This document shows, piece after piece, positions 33,777-42,584 of a stretch of 64,000 bases of DNA. The stretch is from assembly GCF_030268225.1 (NCBI RefSeq), contig NZ_BSQG01000006.1, positions 37,509-101,508 on the forward strand. Direction: 5' to 3'. The DNA is from Nocardiopsis ansamitocini (lineage in GTDB: Bacteria; Actinomycetota; Actinomycetes; Streptosporangiales; Streptosporangiaceae). A program made the translations under genes and the position numbers. Under the pieces are notes generated by a model, which saw only the letters and a list, made by a program, of their open reading frames with translations, was not told where the DNA came from and searched no databases. Within the stretch, counting starts at the first letter, position 1. Each line of letters starts with the position of its first letter.

Positions 33777-34466
33777 ATGCGAAAGTTCCTCGTATTCCTG
33801 ATTTTTCTGCTGATCCTGCTGGTCGCAGCCGATCGTGGCGCGCACTACGCCGCTGAGAACGAGATCGCCAAGCGCATCGCCCAGCAGTACGGAATGGCGA
33901 CCGAGCCCGAGGTCACCATCGAGGGCATCCCGTTCCTCAACCAGGCGATCAACGGTCAGTATTCCGAGATCCGGGTCGTCACCGGTGCACTCAGCATCGA
34001 GGACGTCCAGGTGGACCGGGTCGACGCCACACTGAGCGACGTCAACGCCCCCTTCGCCGATCTTCTCTCCAGCCCCACGGCGGTCGCCGGAACCGTTGAC
34101 GGCACCGTGCTTCTCCCCTACAGCGAACTCCAGAAGCGGCTGCCCCCGGGCGTGGTCATCGAGACCGAGAACGGTACGCCGAGGATCTCCGGTGACATCG
34201 CCTACCAGGGCTTCAGCGTCGCACTCCAGAGCGAGTTCACGATCGAGGTCGAGGACGGCATTCTGACGGTCATCCCCGGTGAGATCCAGCTCGGCGAGCA
34301 GATCATCCCCAAGGGGTGGGTCCAGACCAGCCTCTCCCCGTCGATCAAGCTTCCCCGACTGCCCTTCGACCTCCAGGTCACCGACGTCGAGTTGCTGCCC
34401 AACGGGGTGCAGGCCACCGCTACGGGCACCGACGTCCCGATCGTCGGCGGTCAGCTCACCCAGTAG
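33777..34466 (+). CDS. DUF2993 (LmeA-like) lipid-binding protein
   Basis: 229 residues. One N-terminal membrane helix or signal (FLVFLIFLLILLVAADRGAHY) and a DUF2993 domain: EVTIEGIPFLNQAINGQYSEI, VQVDRVDATLSDVNAP, GTVDGTVLLPYSELQKRLP and DVELLPNGVQATATG. Mycobacterial LmeA, in this family, binds phosphoinositides and affects mannan elongation; whether that applies here is unknown. It is followed after 9 bp by the anchored thioredoxin gene. Confidence 0.88.
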   Translation: MRKFLVFLIFLLILLVAADRGAHYAAENEIAKRIAQQYGMATEPEVTIEGIPFLNQAINGQYSEIRVVTGALSIEDVQVDRVDATLSDVNAPFADLLSSPTAVAGTVDGTVLLPYSELQKRLPPGVVIETENGTPRISGDIAYQGFSVALQSEFTIEVEDGILTVIPGEIQLGEQIIPKGWVQTSLSPSIKLPRLPFDLQVTDVELLPNGVQATATGTDVPIVGGQLTQ

Positions 34467-34475
34467 GTCCTTTCC

Positions 34476-34946
34476 ATGGAAACCGTGCAGATCGCAGGGA
34501 GTGCGGCACTCGTCGTCGCACTCCTGCTCGCCACGGTCCTCGGCCTGGTGGCCCGACGCTCCAGCGGTCGGTTCCGGACCCCGGCGCTCAGAAAATCCGG
34601 AAGGCGGGGGAGTGCGGCGGCCATGAGCGACAAAGACTCCCTGACCCCTGCCGACCTCGGCCAGGCGCTAGGGGAGCGGGCCACCCTGGTGCAGTTCTCC
34701 ACCGCGTTCTGCCAGCCCTGTCGTGCGGCCCGCAGAATTCTTCACGAAGTCAGCGGACTGGTTCCGGGGGTGGCCTACGTCGAGGTCGACGCGGAATCCC
34801 ATCTCGACCTCGTGCGCCGCCTCGACATCCTGCGCACCCCTACTGTTCTGGTGCTCGACGCCCACGGCCGCGTCAGTACCCGTGCCAGTGGGACGCCTAC
34901 CAAACCCGACGTCATCGCCGCGCTGGGCCGGGCCATCCCCGGATAG
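34476..34946 (+). CDS. membrane-anchored thioredoxin-fold protein
   Basis: 156 residues. N-terminal membrane helix (AGSAALVVALLLATVLGLVA), basic linker, then a thioredoxin domain with FSTAFCQPCRAARRIL (CQPC), VDAESHLDLVRRLDILRTPTVLVLDAHG (cis-Pro in RTPT). The fold lies after the helix on the C-terminal side. The Arg-rich linker favours a cytoplasmic location under the positive-inside rule, though an exported domain is not excluded. Part of the sulfur/redox neighbourhood with DUF2993 upstream and sulfurtransferase downstream, a conserved order in actinomycetes. Confidence 0.88.
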   Translation: METVQIAGSAALVVALLLATVLGLVARRSSGRFRTPALRKSGRRGSAAAMSDKDSLTPADLGQALGERATLVQFSTAFCQPCRAARRILHEVSGLVPGVAYVEVDAESHLDLVRRLDILRTPTVLVLDAHGRVSTRASGTPTKPDVIAALGRAIPG

Positions 34947-35278
34947 GCGCGGTCCGTGCGTGCGGACCTCCCCGGTGCGGCGCAGCGGGGAGAGGGCGGC
35001 CCATGGACGCGGTGCAGACGAGGAGAACCGGGACCGTGCCCCTCGCCCAGGAGATCACGGCCGCCGGCCGCGCTTGCCGGGCGCGGCGCCGAGGACCGAT
35101 CGGACCTGCTCGACACGGGGAAGGGGCTTCCCGGCGCACCTGCCGGCACCCTGGATCTTTCGGCCATCGGACGAAGGGGCTCGTCCGCCCGTGCCGGGCG
35201 CGGGCAGCGCCACCTGCTATCCGACAGGAATGCCGACCAACCAGATCGGTTTTTCAGGCATTGTGAACCACCCCACCC
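34947..35278. other. intergenic, no gene seen
   Basis: About 330 bp before the sulfur-module promoter. Frames lack motifs. TTGTGAACC at 35261 is half of a Rex-like site without the second arm. Confidence 0.5.
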
Positions 35279-35307
35279 GTGACATCGTGTTCGCGAACAC
35301 GTACCAT
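35279..35307 (+). promoter_or_regulatory. promoter of the sulfur module
   Basis: GTGACA (35279-35284), a 17-bp spacer and TACCAT (35302-35307) form a sigma-70-type promoter. The expected start site, 7-8 nt downstream, coincides with the GTG of the leader peptide at 35315, so the message is probably leaderless. Confidence 0.6.
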
Positions 35308-35314
35308 CGGGAGC

Positions 35315-35404
35315 GTGACTTTCCTGACAGGCGCGCTTTTGACGAAGCGGCGCGCGGTTGATTTCTGCCGCGTAGCCACCGCGCTCTGTCGCGCTGCCCG
35401 CTAA
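35315..35404 (+). CDS. cysteine-containing leader peptide of the sulfur module
   Basis: 29 codons from GTG 35315 to TAA 35404, encoding VTFLTGALLTKRR then AVDFCRVATALCRAAR. The RR-AVDxCRVATxLCR signature matches actinobacterial putative leader peptides encoded just before DUF4395/sulfurtransferase and other sulfur genes. Cysteine-codon stalling in such leaders is known to couple translation to downstream expression in mycobacteria. Two Cys codons lie 7 codons apart near the 3' end. No ribosome site is available, in line with the leaderless promoter. The stop is 122 bp before the DUF4395 ATG. Confidence 0.8.
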   Translation: MTFLTGALLTKRRAVDFCRVATALCRAAR

Positions 35405-35526
35405 GCGGATCTTTCGCGCGCCCTTCGGCGCCCGGACCGCCGCGGACCTCCTCCCGCACCCTTTTCTTGCGGTGCCGCAGTGTCTGAAGATCTCTCTCGC
35501 ATCGCTTACGCAGCTGGGAAGCCACA
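35405..35526 (+). promoter_or_regulatory. possible attenuator region
   Basis: Between the leader peptide and the DUF4395 gene: hairpin GCGCC-CTTC-GGCGC (35418-35431) and GCACC/GGTGC (35456-35460/35471-35475) enclosing TTTTCTT. Both stems are short. They could switch with ribosome position on the leader peptide, but the folding is not decisive by eye. Confidence 0.3.
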
Positions 35527-36003
35527 ATGCAGGTCGATCCCAGAGGGCAGCGCTTCGCCGCTGGCATCACCACCCTCGTTCTCGCCTCCGTCCTCGTCAC
35601 CGCCAACGCCTGGCTGCTCGCCGTCCAGACCCTGGTGTTCGCGGCCGCGGTTCTGCTGGGGCTGCGGTTCTCCCCCTACGGACTCCTCTATACGCGGTTG
35701 GTCAGGCCCAGGCTCGGTCCGCCGCGCGAGTTGGAGGACGCGGCTCCGCCGCGCTTCGCCCAGGGAGTGGGCCTCGCCTTCGGCCTGATCGGCCTTCTCG
35801 GCTACCTCTTCGTGGGCGATTGGCTGGGTATCGGCGCCACCGCTGTCGCGCTCTTCGCAGCCTTCCTCAACGCCGCCTTCGGTTTCTGCCTGGGCTGTGA
35901 GACCTACCTGCTCATCCGCCGACTCACCGACTTCACTCATCGGGCCGCCCACCCGGACCGGCCCGACGGTGATCACCACGCACCCGCGCAGCAACGACAG
36001 TAA
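35527..36003 (+). CDS. DUF4395 membrane protein
   Basis: 158 residues with four membrane helices. Signature VDPRGQRFAAGITTLVLA, an intermediate LRFSPYGLLYTRLVRPRLGPP, and GFCLGCE near the C-terminus, where the two Cys could bind a metal or carry sulfur. DUF4395 genes accompany sulfurtransferases and thioredoxins across actinobacteria; a role in transporting or handling reduced sulfur is inferred. Its stop overlaps the region just upstream of the sulfurtransferase start, so the genes form one operon. Confidence 0.88.
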   Translation: MQVDPRGQRFAAGITTLVLASVLVTANAWLLAVQTLVFAAAVLLGLRFSPYGLLYTRLVRPRLGPPRELEDAAPPRFAQGVGLAFGLIGLLGYLFVGDWLGIGATAVALFAAFLNAAFGFCLGCETYLLIRRLTDFTHRAAHPDRPDGDHHAPAQQRQ

Positions 36004-36023
36004 TGAATCAAGGAGGGTTCCCC

Positions 36024-36863
36024 GTGAGCCGCACTGATGTCCTCGTAGACGCCGAATGGGTCGAGTCGCATCTGGACGACGCCGATGTGGTCGTCGTCGA
36101 GGTCGACGAGGACGCGTCCGCCTACGACAAGGGCCACATCCGCAATTCCGTGAAGCTCGACTGGAAGAAGGACCTCCAGGACCCGGTTCGCCGCGACTTC
36201 ATCGACAAGGCGGGTTTCGAGAAGCTGCTGTCGGACCGCGGGATCGGCAACGACCACACGGTCGTGCTCTACGGCGGCAACAACAACTGGTTCGCGGCCT
36301 ACGCCTACTGGTATTTCAAGCTCTACGGCCACGAGAGCGTCCGTCTGCTCGACGGCGGCCGCAAGAAGTGGGAGCTGGACTCCCGCGAGCTGGTCGAGGA
36401 CGTGCCCGCGCGCGCCGCGACCACCTACGTCGCCAAGGACCAGGACTCCTCGATCCGTGCCTTCCGCGACGAGGTCGTCGCCGCGATCGGCACCAAGGAC
36501 CTGGTGGACGTGCGCTCGCCCGACGAGTTCACCGGCCGCCTGCTCGCCCCCGCGCACCTGCCGCAGGAGGTCTCCCAGGTGCCCGGACACATTCCCACCG
36601 CCCGCAACATCCCTTGGGCCAAGGTCGCCAACGAGGACGGCACCTTCAAGTCCGAGGACGAGCTGCGCGAGCTCTACACCGGCGCAGGCGTGGACCTGGA
36701 CAAGGAGATCATCGCCTACTGCCGTATCGGTGAGCGCTCCTCCATCGCGTGGTTCGCGCTCAGTGAGCTGCTCAACGTTCCCAACGTCAAGAACTACGAC
36801 GGTTCCTGGACCGAGTACGGTTCGCTGATCGGCGTTCCGGTGGAGCTCGGGGAGGCCAAGTGA
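36024..36863 (+). CDS. thiosulfate sulfurtransferase (tandem rhodanese)
   Basis: 279 residues, two rhodanese domains. The N-terminal domain has VVVEVDEDASAYDKGHI and is inactive. The C-terminal domain holds LVDVRSPDEF and the active loop AYCRIGERSS with the persulfide Cys. It moves sulfane sulfur from thiosulfate to an acceptor such as cyanide or a thiol. The GTG at 36024 has AAGGAGG 6 nt upstream; the ATG at 36003 lacks one. A 4-bp overlap couples it to DUF1416. Confidence 0.95.
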   Translation: MSRTDVLVDAEWVESHLDDADVVVVEVDEDASAYDKGHIRNSVKLDWKKDLQDPVRRDFIDKAGFEKLLSDRGIGNDHTVVLYGGNNNWFAAYAYWYFKLYGHESVRLLDGGRKKWELDSRELVEDVPARAATTYVAKDQDSSIRAFRDEVVAAIGTKDLVDVRSPDEFTGRLLAPAHLPQEVSQVPGHIPTARNIPWAKVANEDGTFKSEDELRELYTGAGVDLDKEIIAYCRIGERSSIAWFALSELLNVPNVKNYDGSWTEYGSLIGVPVELGEAK

Positions 36864-37165
36864 GCGACAGCTGCGGAGCACCCATCGGCGGGGTCGCCCT
36901 CGCCGGAGTCGACGCCGGCAACCAGGCAGTCATCCAGGGCACGGTCACCCGGGACGGCCAACCGCTCAGTAGCGCCTACGCGCGCCTGCTGAACGACGAC
37001 GGCGAATTCGCCGGCGAGGTCGTCACCGGAGACGAAGGCACCTTCCGTTTCTTCGCCGCCGACGGCGAGTGGAAGGTCCGGGTCCTGGCCTCCAAGGGCT
37101 TCACCGACGAGTTCACCGTTCAGGCCCAAACCGGAACGGTGATCGATCTCCAGGTCAGCGCCTAG
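36860..37165 (+). CDS. DUF1416 protein
   Basis: 101 residues: SDSCGAPIGGVALAGVD, IQGTVTRDGQPLSSAYARLLN, FRFFAADGEWKVRVLA. The beta-sandwich resembles a small carboxypeptidase-regulatory-like fold. It nearly always follows the sulfurtransferase in actinomycetes, often with a GATG/GTGA overlap as here, so a partner role in sulfur transfer is likely. One Cys near the N-terminus (Cys4) could carry sulfur. No export signal. Confidence 0.9.
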   Translation: MSDSCGAPIGGVALAGVDAGNQAVIQGTVTRDGQPLSSAYARLLNDDGEFAGEVVTGDEGTFRFFAADGEWKVRVLASKGFTDEFTVQAQTGTVIDLQVSA

Positions 37166-37173
37166 CGATTCCA

Positions 37174-37218
37174 CCGAGCGCCGGTGGCCGGGAGAGACTT
37201 CCCGCCGCCGGCGCTCGG
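37174..37218 (+). terminator. nested-hairpin terminator of the sulfur module
   Basis: CCGAGCGCCGG (37174-37184) pairs with CCGGCGCTCGG (37208-37218). Its loop contains a second hairpin, CGGGA-GAGAC-TTCCCG. It begins 8 bp after the DUF1416 stop. Confidence 0.7.
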
Positions 37219-37408
37219 CGTCTACCCGGGGCGGACGCTGTCCACTGTCGGCCGTCGGGCACCTCCGTCCACGACTGCACCGAGTAACCGCCGCTACCCC
37301 GAAGACGTGCGCAAAAGACCGAGCGAGCCCGCTCGGGCCCGGCTCCGTGACCGTCTTGGCACAGTCGCCGGACTGTGCCGAAAACCCCTACGGGTCTAGG
37401 CTTTGATC

Positions 37409-38917
37409 ATGCGCGACGCAGATATCGTGCACGCGATCATCGTGGGCGGACCAGACGGGTTGGGCGAGGCGTACACAAGGTACGCCGATCGCCTCTACGA
37501 CTACTCCCTGCGACTCCTCGGTGAGCCAGAGGCTGCCACCGACGCGCTGCACGACACCTTCCTCATCGCCCGAGAGCAGATCCCCCGACTGCGCGACCCC
37601 GCCATGCTCCGCCCCTGGCTCTACGCCATCACCCGTTCCCAGTGCCACCGTGCCCTGGGCGACCGTGACCGCTTCCCCCTGGTGGAGGAGGACTCCGAAC
37701 CGGACACCGTTTCCGTTCGGTCCGTCGGCCGCCCGGAATCGCACGCTTCGGTACGCACCGCTCTGTCCGGGCTCGATCCGCGCGACCGCGAAGTGGTTCA
37801 CCTGGCTCTTCGTCATCGGCTGGACGGGCCCCGACTGGCCGCGGTGCTCGGGATCGCCACACGACAGGCCGATGAGGTCGTGCGTGCTGCCAGCGCCCGG
37901 CTGGAGCGCGCACTGAGCCCGCCCGCGCTCGCCCGCATTCGCGACTGCCGTGGGCTGCGGGCGCTGTTGGCCGACCACGACGGTGCACCCACCCCGCCGT
38001 TGCGCAGACGCATCGTCCGCCACACGGCGGGCTGTGCGCGGTGCGAGCGCCGCAGTGCCGGGCTGGTCGCCCCTGAGGCCCTGGTGGATGCGGTGCCGAT
38101 CGCCACCGCACCGCATTACCTGCGGGACCAGTTGATGGCCAACGCCTTCGACCCCGAACTCGACGGGCACCACGCCGAGTTCGCAGCCCAGGCCGGACCC
38201 CTGCGTGCCGACGGATTCCCCGCACCGGCCCGTTCCGAGCCCCGGCCGCGCGTCCCCGTGCGGCCCCTCGTGATGTCCCCCGTCCTCACCCTGGTGACCG
38301 GTGCGCTGGTCGTTGCCCTGGTGGGCTGGTTGGTCCTGCCGATCCTGGCCGACCGGATCGCACCCGGGAGCGAGGTCGAGGTCACCACGGTGGTCTCCCT
38401 GGAGCCGGCCAACCCGGAGCGCTCGCACTACCACCTCCCACAGCCGTCCTCTTCGACTCGTCAACTCGTTCCCGAGCCACGAGAGACCTCCGAACGGTCA
38501 CCCGTCGGTACCCCGCCCCGACCGGTCGCGGGCACCCCCGACGAGGAGCCCCCGATCCCACCGGAGGAGTCGCCCGACGAGACGCCTTCGCAGAGCCCCG
38601 CGATGCGGGTCACCTCCGCCAGCGGTCAGGACATCACTCCGGAGGGCTGCGTGCAGACGTGGACACTTCAGGTGTCGGCCGGCGTCGACGGAGAGGCGAC
38701 CCGTGTGGCACTGGAGGTCGATACCCCCTATGGCGGGCAACGGATACCGATGACCTCGACCGGGGGGGCCTGGTCGGCGCAAGCCGTCGGGCTGCCGATG
38801 GACGCCCCCGTCACATGGACGGTCGTGGCCAGCGGTCCCGGGACCGCGTCCTCGGCCAACGGTCCGCACACCACCAGCCGGGCCAGCTGTTCGCCGGACC
38901 CGACCCCGACCGGTTGA
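37409..38917 (+). CDS. ECF sigma factor-like protein fused to zinc-finger, membrane and extracellular segments
   Basis: 502 residues. Residues 1-165 are a region 2/region 4 sigma factor (AYTRYADRLYDYSLRLLG, ATDALHDTFLIAREQ, LRPWLYAITRSQCHRAL, LDPRDREVVHLALRHRL). About 195-215 holds RRIVRHTAGCARCERR, an H-x3-C-x2-C pattern like a ZAS anti-sigma domain. One membrane helix follows (VMSPVLTLVTGALVVALVGW). The remainder is a Pro/Ser/Glu linker and a beta-rich extracellular domain ending before a short tail. Sigma and anti-sigma-like parts in a single chain suggest membrane tethering controls it. ATG at 37409, with an in-frame TTG 6 nt upstream. Confidence 0.8.
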   Translation: MRDADIVHAIIVGGPDGLGEAYTRYADRLYDYSLRLLGEPEAATDALHDTFLIAREQIPRLRDPAMLRPWLYAITRSQCHRALGDRDRFPLVEEDSEPDTVSVRSVGRPESHASVRTALSGLDPRDREVVHLALRHRLDGPRLAAVLGIATRQADEVVRAASARLERALSPPALARIRDCRGLRALLADHDGAPTPPLRRRIVRHTAGCARCERRSAGLVAPEALVDAVPIATAPHYLRDQLMANAFDPELDGHHAEFAAQAGPLRADGFPAPARSEPRPRVPVRPLVMSPVLTLVTGALVVALVGWLVLPILADRIAPGSEVEVTTVVSLEPANPERSHYHLPQPSSSTRQLVPEPRETSERSPVGTPPRPVAGTPDEEPPIPPEESPDETPSQSPAMRVTSASGQDITPEGCVQTWTLQVSAGVDGEATRVALEVDTPYGGQRIPMTSTGGAWSAQAVGLPMDAPVTWTVVASGPGTASSANGPHTTSRASCSPDPTPTG

Positions 38918-39145
38918 GCCCGGCGCGGCCCGGTTCATCGCCCCAACAGGAACTTCCGTTTGGCTCGTGCTTCCGGACCTGCCAAGACGCCCCGACACAT
39001 CCGATACCGCCTACCCAAAAGACGGCATAACTCCCTTTTCCCATTCCCGCGTGACACCATTGCTACAGCCCGACAACATGCCCCTGTTTCTGGTCGTGAT
39101 CGGCCCGGACCGCCCTCCACGCGGCCGGGTGGGAGGTACTCAGCG

Positions 39146-41068
39146 GTGCCCGAGGCCAAACCCGCGCGCAGGCGCAAGACCCATCTCGGCTGGCGACACG
39201 AGGTACTCGTCCGTGACCCCGGACCGCCGCCGCGCAGGCCGGTCCCCGCGGAGGGGGCCGGCCTCGAACCCGAGTGGGTGATCGCCCAGCGCCGCTCCGA
39301 GGCCGACATCAACCGGCCGCTCCTGTTCGCGCTCCTCGCACTGTTCGTGCTGGCGACCCTGTTCCCACTGCTTGTCATGGTCCGGGTACTCCCCCTGTTG
39401 CTGGCCCTCGTCGGATTCCTCGGCTGCCTGGTCGTGGCCCTGCCGATCATCGTTGCGCTCGTACAGGGCCGCCAGGCCGTCGGCGAGCGCCTCAACGAGG
39501 AGAAGGACCGCCTTGCCGAAGAACGGCGCGAACGCGAGTTGCGGTTGCGCCTCCAACAGGAAGAACATGCCGACCGCCACGCCGAATGGCAGCAGCGCAA
39601 ACAGGCATACGAAGCCCAGCCCCGCTGGTACTCGCTTGAGGTCCCGCAGGGAAAACGCAGGGTGACCGTCGTGGGCGGCACCGATACCGGTTGGTCGGCG
39701 CTGCTCACCACGATCGGGGCGTCCAGGCTCCGCGACGGCGGCGACCTCACCGTCGTCGACCTTTCCGGCCAAGCACTGGCCGGACAACTCGTGGCACTCA
39801 CCCAGCGCTGCGGCCTCATCCCGCGGGTGTGGGTGCTGCCCGCCGACCTGCCTCGAATGAACCTCGGCAACAACCTGGAAGCGAGCCACCGCGCCGACAT
39901 CCTCGCCTCCACCGTTCTCGCCACCGACCCCCGTGCCGATATCGAGGCCGACCACGCAATCCTGGTGACGATCTTCGGGGTCCTCGGCGCAGACGCCTCC
40001 GTGGCCCGCGTCACCGCCGCTCTCGGCCTGCTCGGACTACCGGGCCAGGCCGACGCGCACGACGATCCCGCTCTGGTCCTGTTGAGTTGCGGCGAGCGCG
40101 CGCAGTTGCGCGAGGCGTTCTCCGGGGACACCGCTGCTGTGTCGGAACGCTGCCCGCACCTGCAACGAGCGCTCATCCCGTTCGAGGGACTGGGCACCCG
40201 TGCTGAACAGGAGCCCTACGCCCAGGTCAAGATCATCGCTACCGACCGCTCGGCCGGGGACTTCGCGGGTCGGGCCTACGGCAGTTACACCCTCGACTCC
40301 CTCAGTGAGCTGTTGGACCTGCGGGCCCGCACCACCGGGCCGGTGCAACCCTGGGCGCACACCATCGTGCTGTGCGGGGCCGACGCCCTACCGGGCTGGT
40401 CCGTCCAGCGCCTGGCCGACGCCGCAGCGAAAGTCTCCGCCGGTCTGGTGCTGATGTATCGCAGAGCGGGGGAGGACGCCGTGGAGTCACTGGTCGCCGA
40501 TGACGGTCTTCCGGTCGTGATGCGTCCCCCGGACGCCGAGTCCGCCACCGCGCTCGCCGGGTTCCTGGGCGCCGGCCACCGTGCCGAACTGCACCGTCTC
40601 ACCGAGATCATCGGTGCCGCCCTGGAGGACCAGGAGGCCGACGCCTACGTCACCGACGCCGCCGAGAGCGTCACGGCAGCCGTCCCGGTCCGCTACACCG
40701 CCAAGTCCATCGCGCCCTTGGACCTGGTCCGGCACATGCGCTCGGCCACCGACTGGGGCAGGACCACCGCGCAGGCCGCCGACCACGACGACACGGCCGG
40801 TTCCGACGGTACGGACCGTCTCACCGACCAGCGCCTGGACGCCTACGGCCTGAGGCGTCTGCCCTCCACCGCCATGGTGGTTCCCGGCGCGAACGGCCCG
40901 CTCCTCGCCGACGCCAACCCCGGAATCCTCACACTGGCCACCGCCACTCTGATGACCACCGGTGAGGCCGGGCCCGAACGGGTGGCGGGCCCGCCGCAGA
41001 CCCCGCCCCCCGCCAACGTCGGTCCACCCCCCGAGCGTCTCGACTGGCGCCGCGCCACCGATGTCTGA
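39146..41068 (+). CDS. large membrane protein of unknown function
   Basis: 640 residues. Two adjacent hydrophobic helices (about 55-75 and 78-100), then a charged coiled-coil-like stretch (NEEKDRLAEERRERELRLRL) and a globular cytoplasmic region. The globular part has the shape of a degraded P-loop domain: VTVVGGTDTGWSALLTTIG lacks the GK(S/T) lysine, and LTVVDLSGQALAGQ and HTIVLCGADALPG may be Walker-B-like strands. No family could be named. It resembles actinobacterial ATP/GTP-binding-like proteins next to transfer or secretion genes, but none are here. The GTG at 39146 has GGAGG upstream. Confidence 0.7.
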   Translation: MPEAKPARRRKTHLGWRHEVLVRDPGPPPRRPVPAEGAGLEPEWVIAQRRSEADINRPLLFALLALFVLATLFPLLVMVRVLPLLLALVGFLGCLVVALPIIVALVQGRQAVGERLNEEKDRLAEERRERELRLRLQQEEHADRHAEWQQRKQAYEAQPRWYSLEVPQGKRRVTVVGGTDTGWSALLTTIGASRLRDGGDLTVVDLSGQALAGQLVALTQRCGLIPRVWVLPADLPRMNLGNNLEASHRADILASTVLATDPRADIEADHAILVTIFGVLGADASVARVTAALGLLGLPGQADAHDDPALVLLSCGERAQLREAFSGDTAAVSERCPHLQRALIPFEGLGTRAEQEPYAQVKIIATDRSAGDFAGRAYGSYTLDSLSELLDLRARTTGPVQPWAHTIVLCGADALPGWSVQRLADAAAKVSAGLVLMYRRAGEDAVESLVADDGLPVVMRPPDAESATALAGFLGAGHRAELHRLTEIIGAALEDQEADAYVTDAAESVTAAVPVRYTAKSIAPLDLVRHMRSATDWGRTTAQAADHDDTAGSDGTDRLTDQRLDAYGLRRLPSTAMVVPGANGPLLADANPGILTLATATLMTTGEAGPERVAGPPQTPPPANVGPPPERLDWRRATDV

Positions 41069-41312
41069 CCAGGTGTATGCGCTTTCCAAGGCACCTCGCC
41101 CCCCCAAAAGACGGGGGACGGGAGAGGGCGAAGCGGAAGGCCGGCGAGGAAAGAACGCGTCGGTCGACCGCGTGTTAACCCCTTGCTCCGGACGTGTGAA
41201 GAACACAGTCCCCATCACGCGGCGGATCACCGGGGGCTCGACAGGGCAATAGGCTGGGGCGACCGCCTCGTGCGAAGGCGAATCGTATTTTTCATCGAAT
41301 GTTGTGGGGATC

Positions 41313-42569
41313 ATGAGCGAACTTCCCTTGCGTGCCCAACTGGCCGCTGCGCTGGGCAAGGGCGCGGCCTCGTTGTCCCGGGCCACCGGCCGCGGCGACG
41401 GTTCGGTCATCGGGGGGCGCGTCGCGCTCAAGGTCGAACCGGATCTGCTCGCCAAACTCGCCCGCGGACGCCGGATCGCCCTGGTCAGTGCGACCAACGG
41501 CAAGACGACAACCACCCGGCTGATCACGTCGGCGCTACGTGAGCTCGGTGGTATCGCCACCAACGAGCACGGCGCGAACATGCCCACCGGGCACATCACC
41601 GCCCTTGCCAAAAGCCCCGACGCCCGCATCGGTGTCCTGGAGACCGACGAGAAGTACCTGCCCCAGGTGCTGCGCGAGACCAAGCCTGCCGTCGTGGTCC
41701 TGATGAACCTCAGCCGCGACCAGATGGACCGCGCCTCGGAAATCAACCTGCTGGCCAAGAAATGGCGCGATGCGCTCGCCAAGAGCGAGACCCACGTCAT
41801 CGCCAATGCCGACGACCCCCTCGTGGCCTGGGCCGGGCTCGGTGCCCGTTACGCCACCTGGGTTTCCGCCGGACAGCGTTGGAAGGAGGACTCCTGGTGC
41901 TGCCCCGAATGCGGCGGTCACCTCAAGCGTGACCCCGACCCGCACTGGGAGTGCCCCGAGTGCGGTCTGCGCCGGCCCGACACCACCTGGTCGGTCGACA
42001 ACGACAACGACACCGTCACCGACCCCAACGCCCAGGAGCTCAAGCTCCAGCTGAACCTGCCCGGGGACGCCAACCGCGCCAACGCCGTCATCGCGCTGGC
42101 CACCGCCGCCGCCTACGGCATCCACCCCAAGCAGGCGCTGCCGCGGCTGCGCGAGATCGAGTCGGTGGCCGGCCGCTACACCTCTGTTGTCACCAACGGT
42201 GTCGAGGTGCGGCTGTTGCTGTCCAAGAACCCGGCCGGCTGGCTGGAGTCCTTCGCGGTCCTGGACCCGCCCCGGGTCCCGGTGATCCTCTCGGTCAACG
42301 CACAGATCCCCGACGGCAAGGACACCTCCTGGCTGTGGGACGTGGACTACACGGTCCTCAAGGGACGGCGCGTCTTCGTCATGGGTGAACGCCGTACCGA
42401 CCTCGCGCTGCGCCTGGAGACCGACGGGGTGCCCTTCGAGATCGCCGACCGCGTGGACCAGATCATTGCCACGCTCAAGTCGGAGCAGCCCGACATCACC
42501 AAGGTCGACGTCATCGCCAACTACACGGCCTTCCAGCAGATCCGCACGGCTTACGGCCGCGTCCAGTAG
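41313..42569 (+). CDS. murT: lipid II isoglutaminyl synthase, Mur ligase subunit
   Basis: 418 residues. Mur ligase P-loop SATNGKTTTTRLI, then TNEHGANMPTGHI. The MurT-specific zinc ribbon is seen as CPECGGHL and CPECGLRRPDTTW. With GatD it amidates the alpha-carboxyl of D-glutamate in lipid II, which is needed for peptidoglycan cross-linking in actinomycetes. The ATG at 41313 has GGGGA upstream; a GTG 9 nt earlier is in frame. gatD starts 15 bp after its stop. Confidence 0.97.
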   Translation: MSELPLRAQLAAALGKGAASLSRATGRGDGSVIGGRVALKVEPDLLAKLARGRRIALVSATNGKTTTTRLITSALRELGGIATNEHGANMPTGHITALAKSPDARIGVLETDEKYLPQVLRETKPAVVVLMNLSRDQMDRASEINLLAKKWRDALAKSETHVIANADDPLVAWAGLGARYATWVSAGQRWKEDSWCCPECGGHLKRDPDPHWECPECGLRRPDTTWSVDNDNDTVTDPNAQELKLQLNLPGDANRANAVIALATAAAYGIHPKQALPRLREIESVAGRYTSVVTNGVEVRLLLSKNPAGWLESFAVLDPPRVPVILSVNAQIPDGKDTSWLWDVDYTVLKGRRVFVMGERRTDLALRLETDGVPFEIADRVDQIIATLKSEQPDITKVDVIANYTAFQQIRTAYGRVQ

Positions 42570-42584
42570 GGGAGAGCGCACCCA

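Noticed and set aside
35261..35270. TTGTGAACC as a Rex site
   Set aside because: Only one arm is present; no TTCACAA partner at the right distance.
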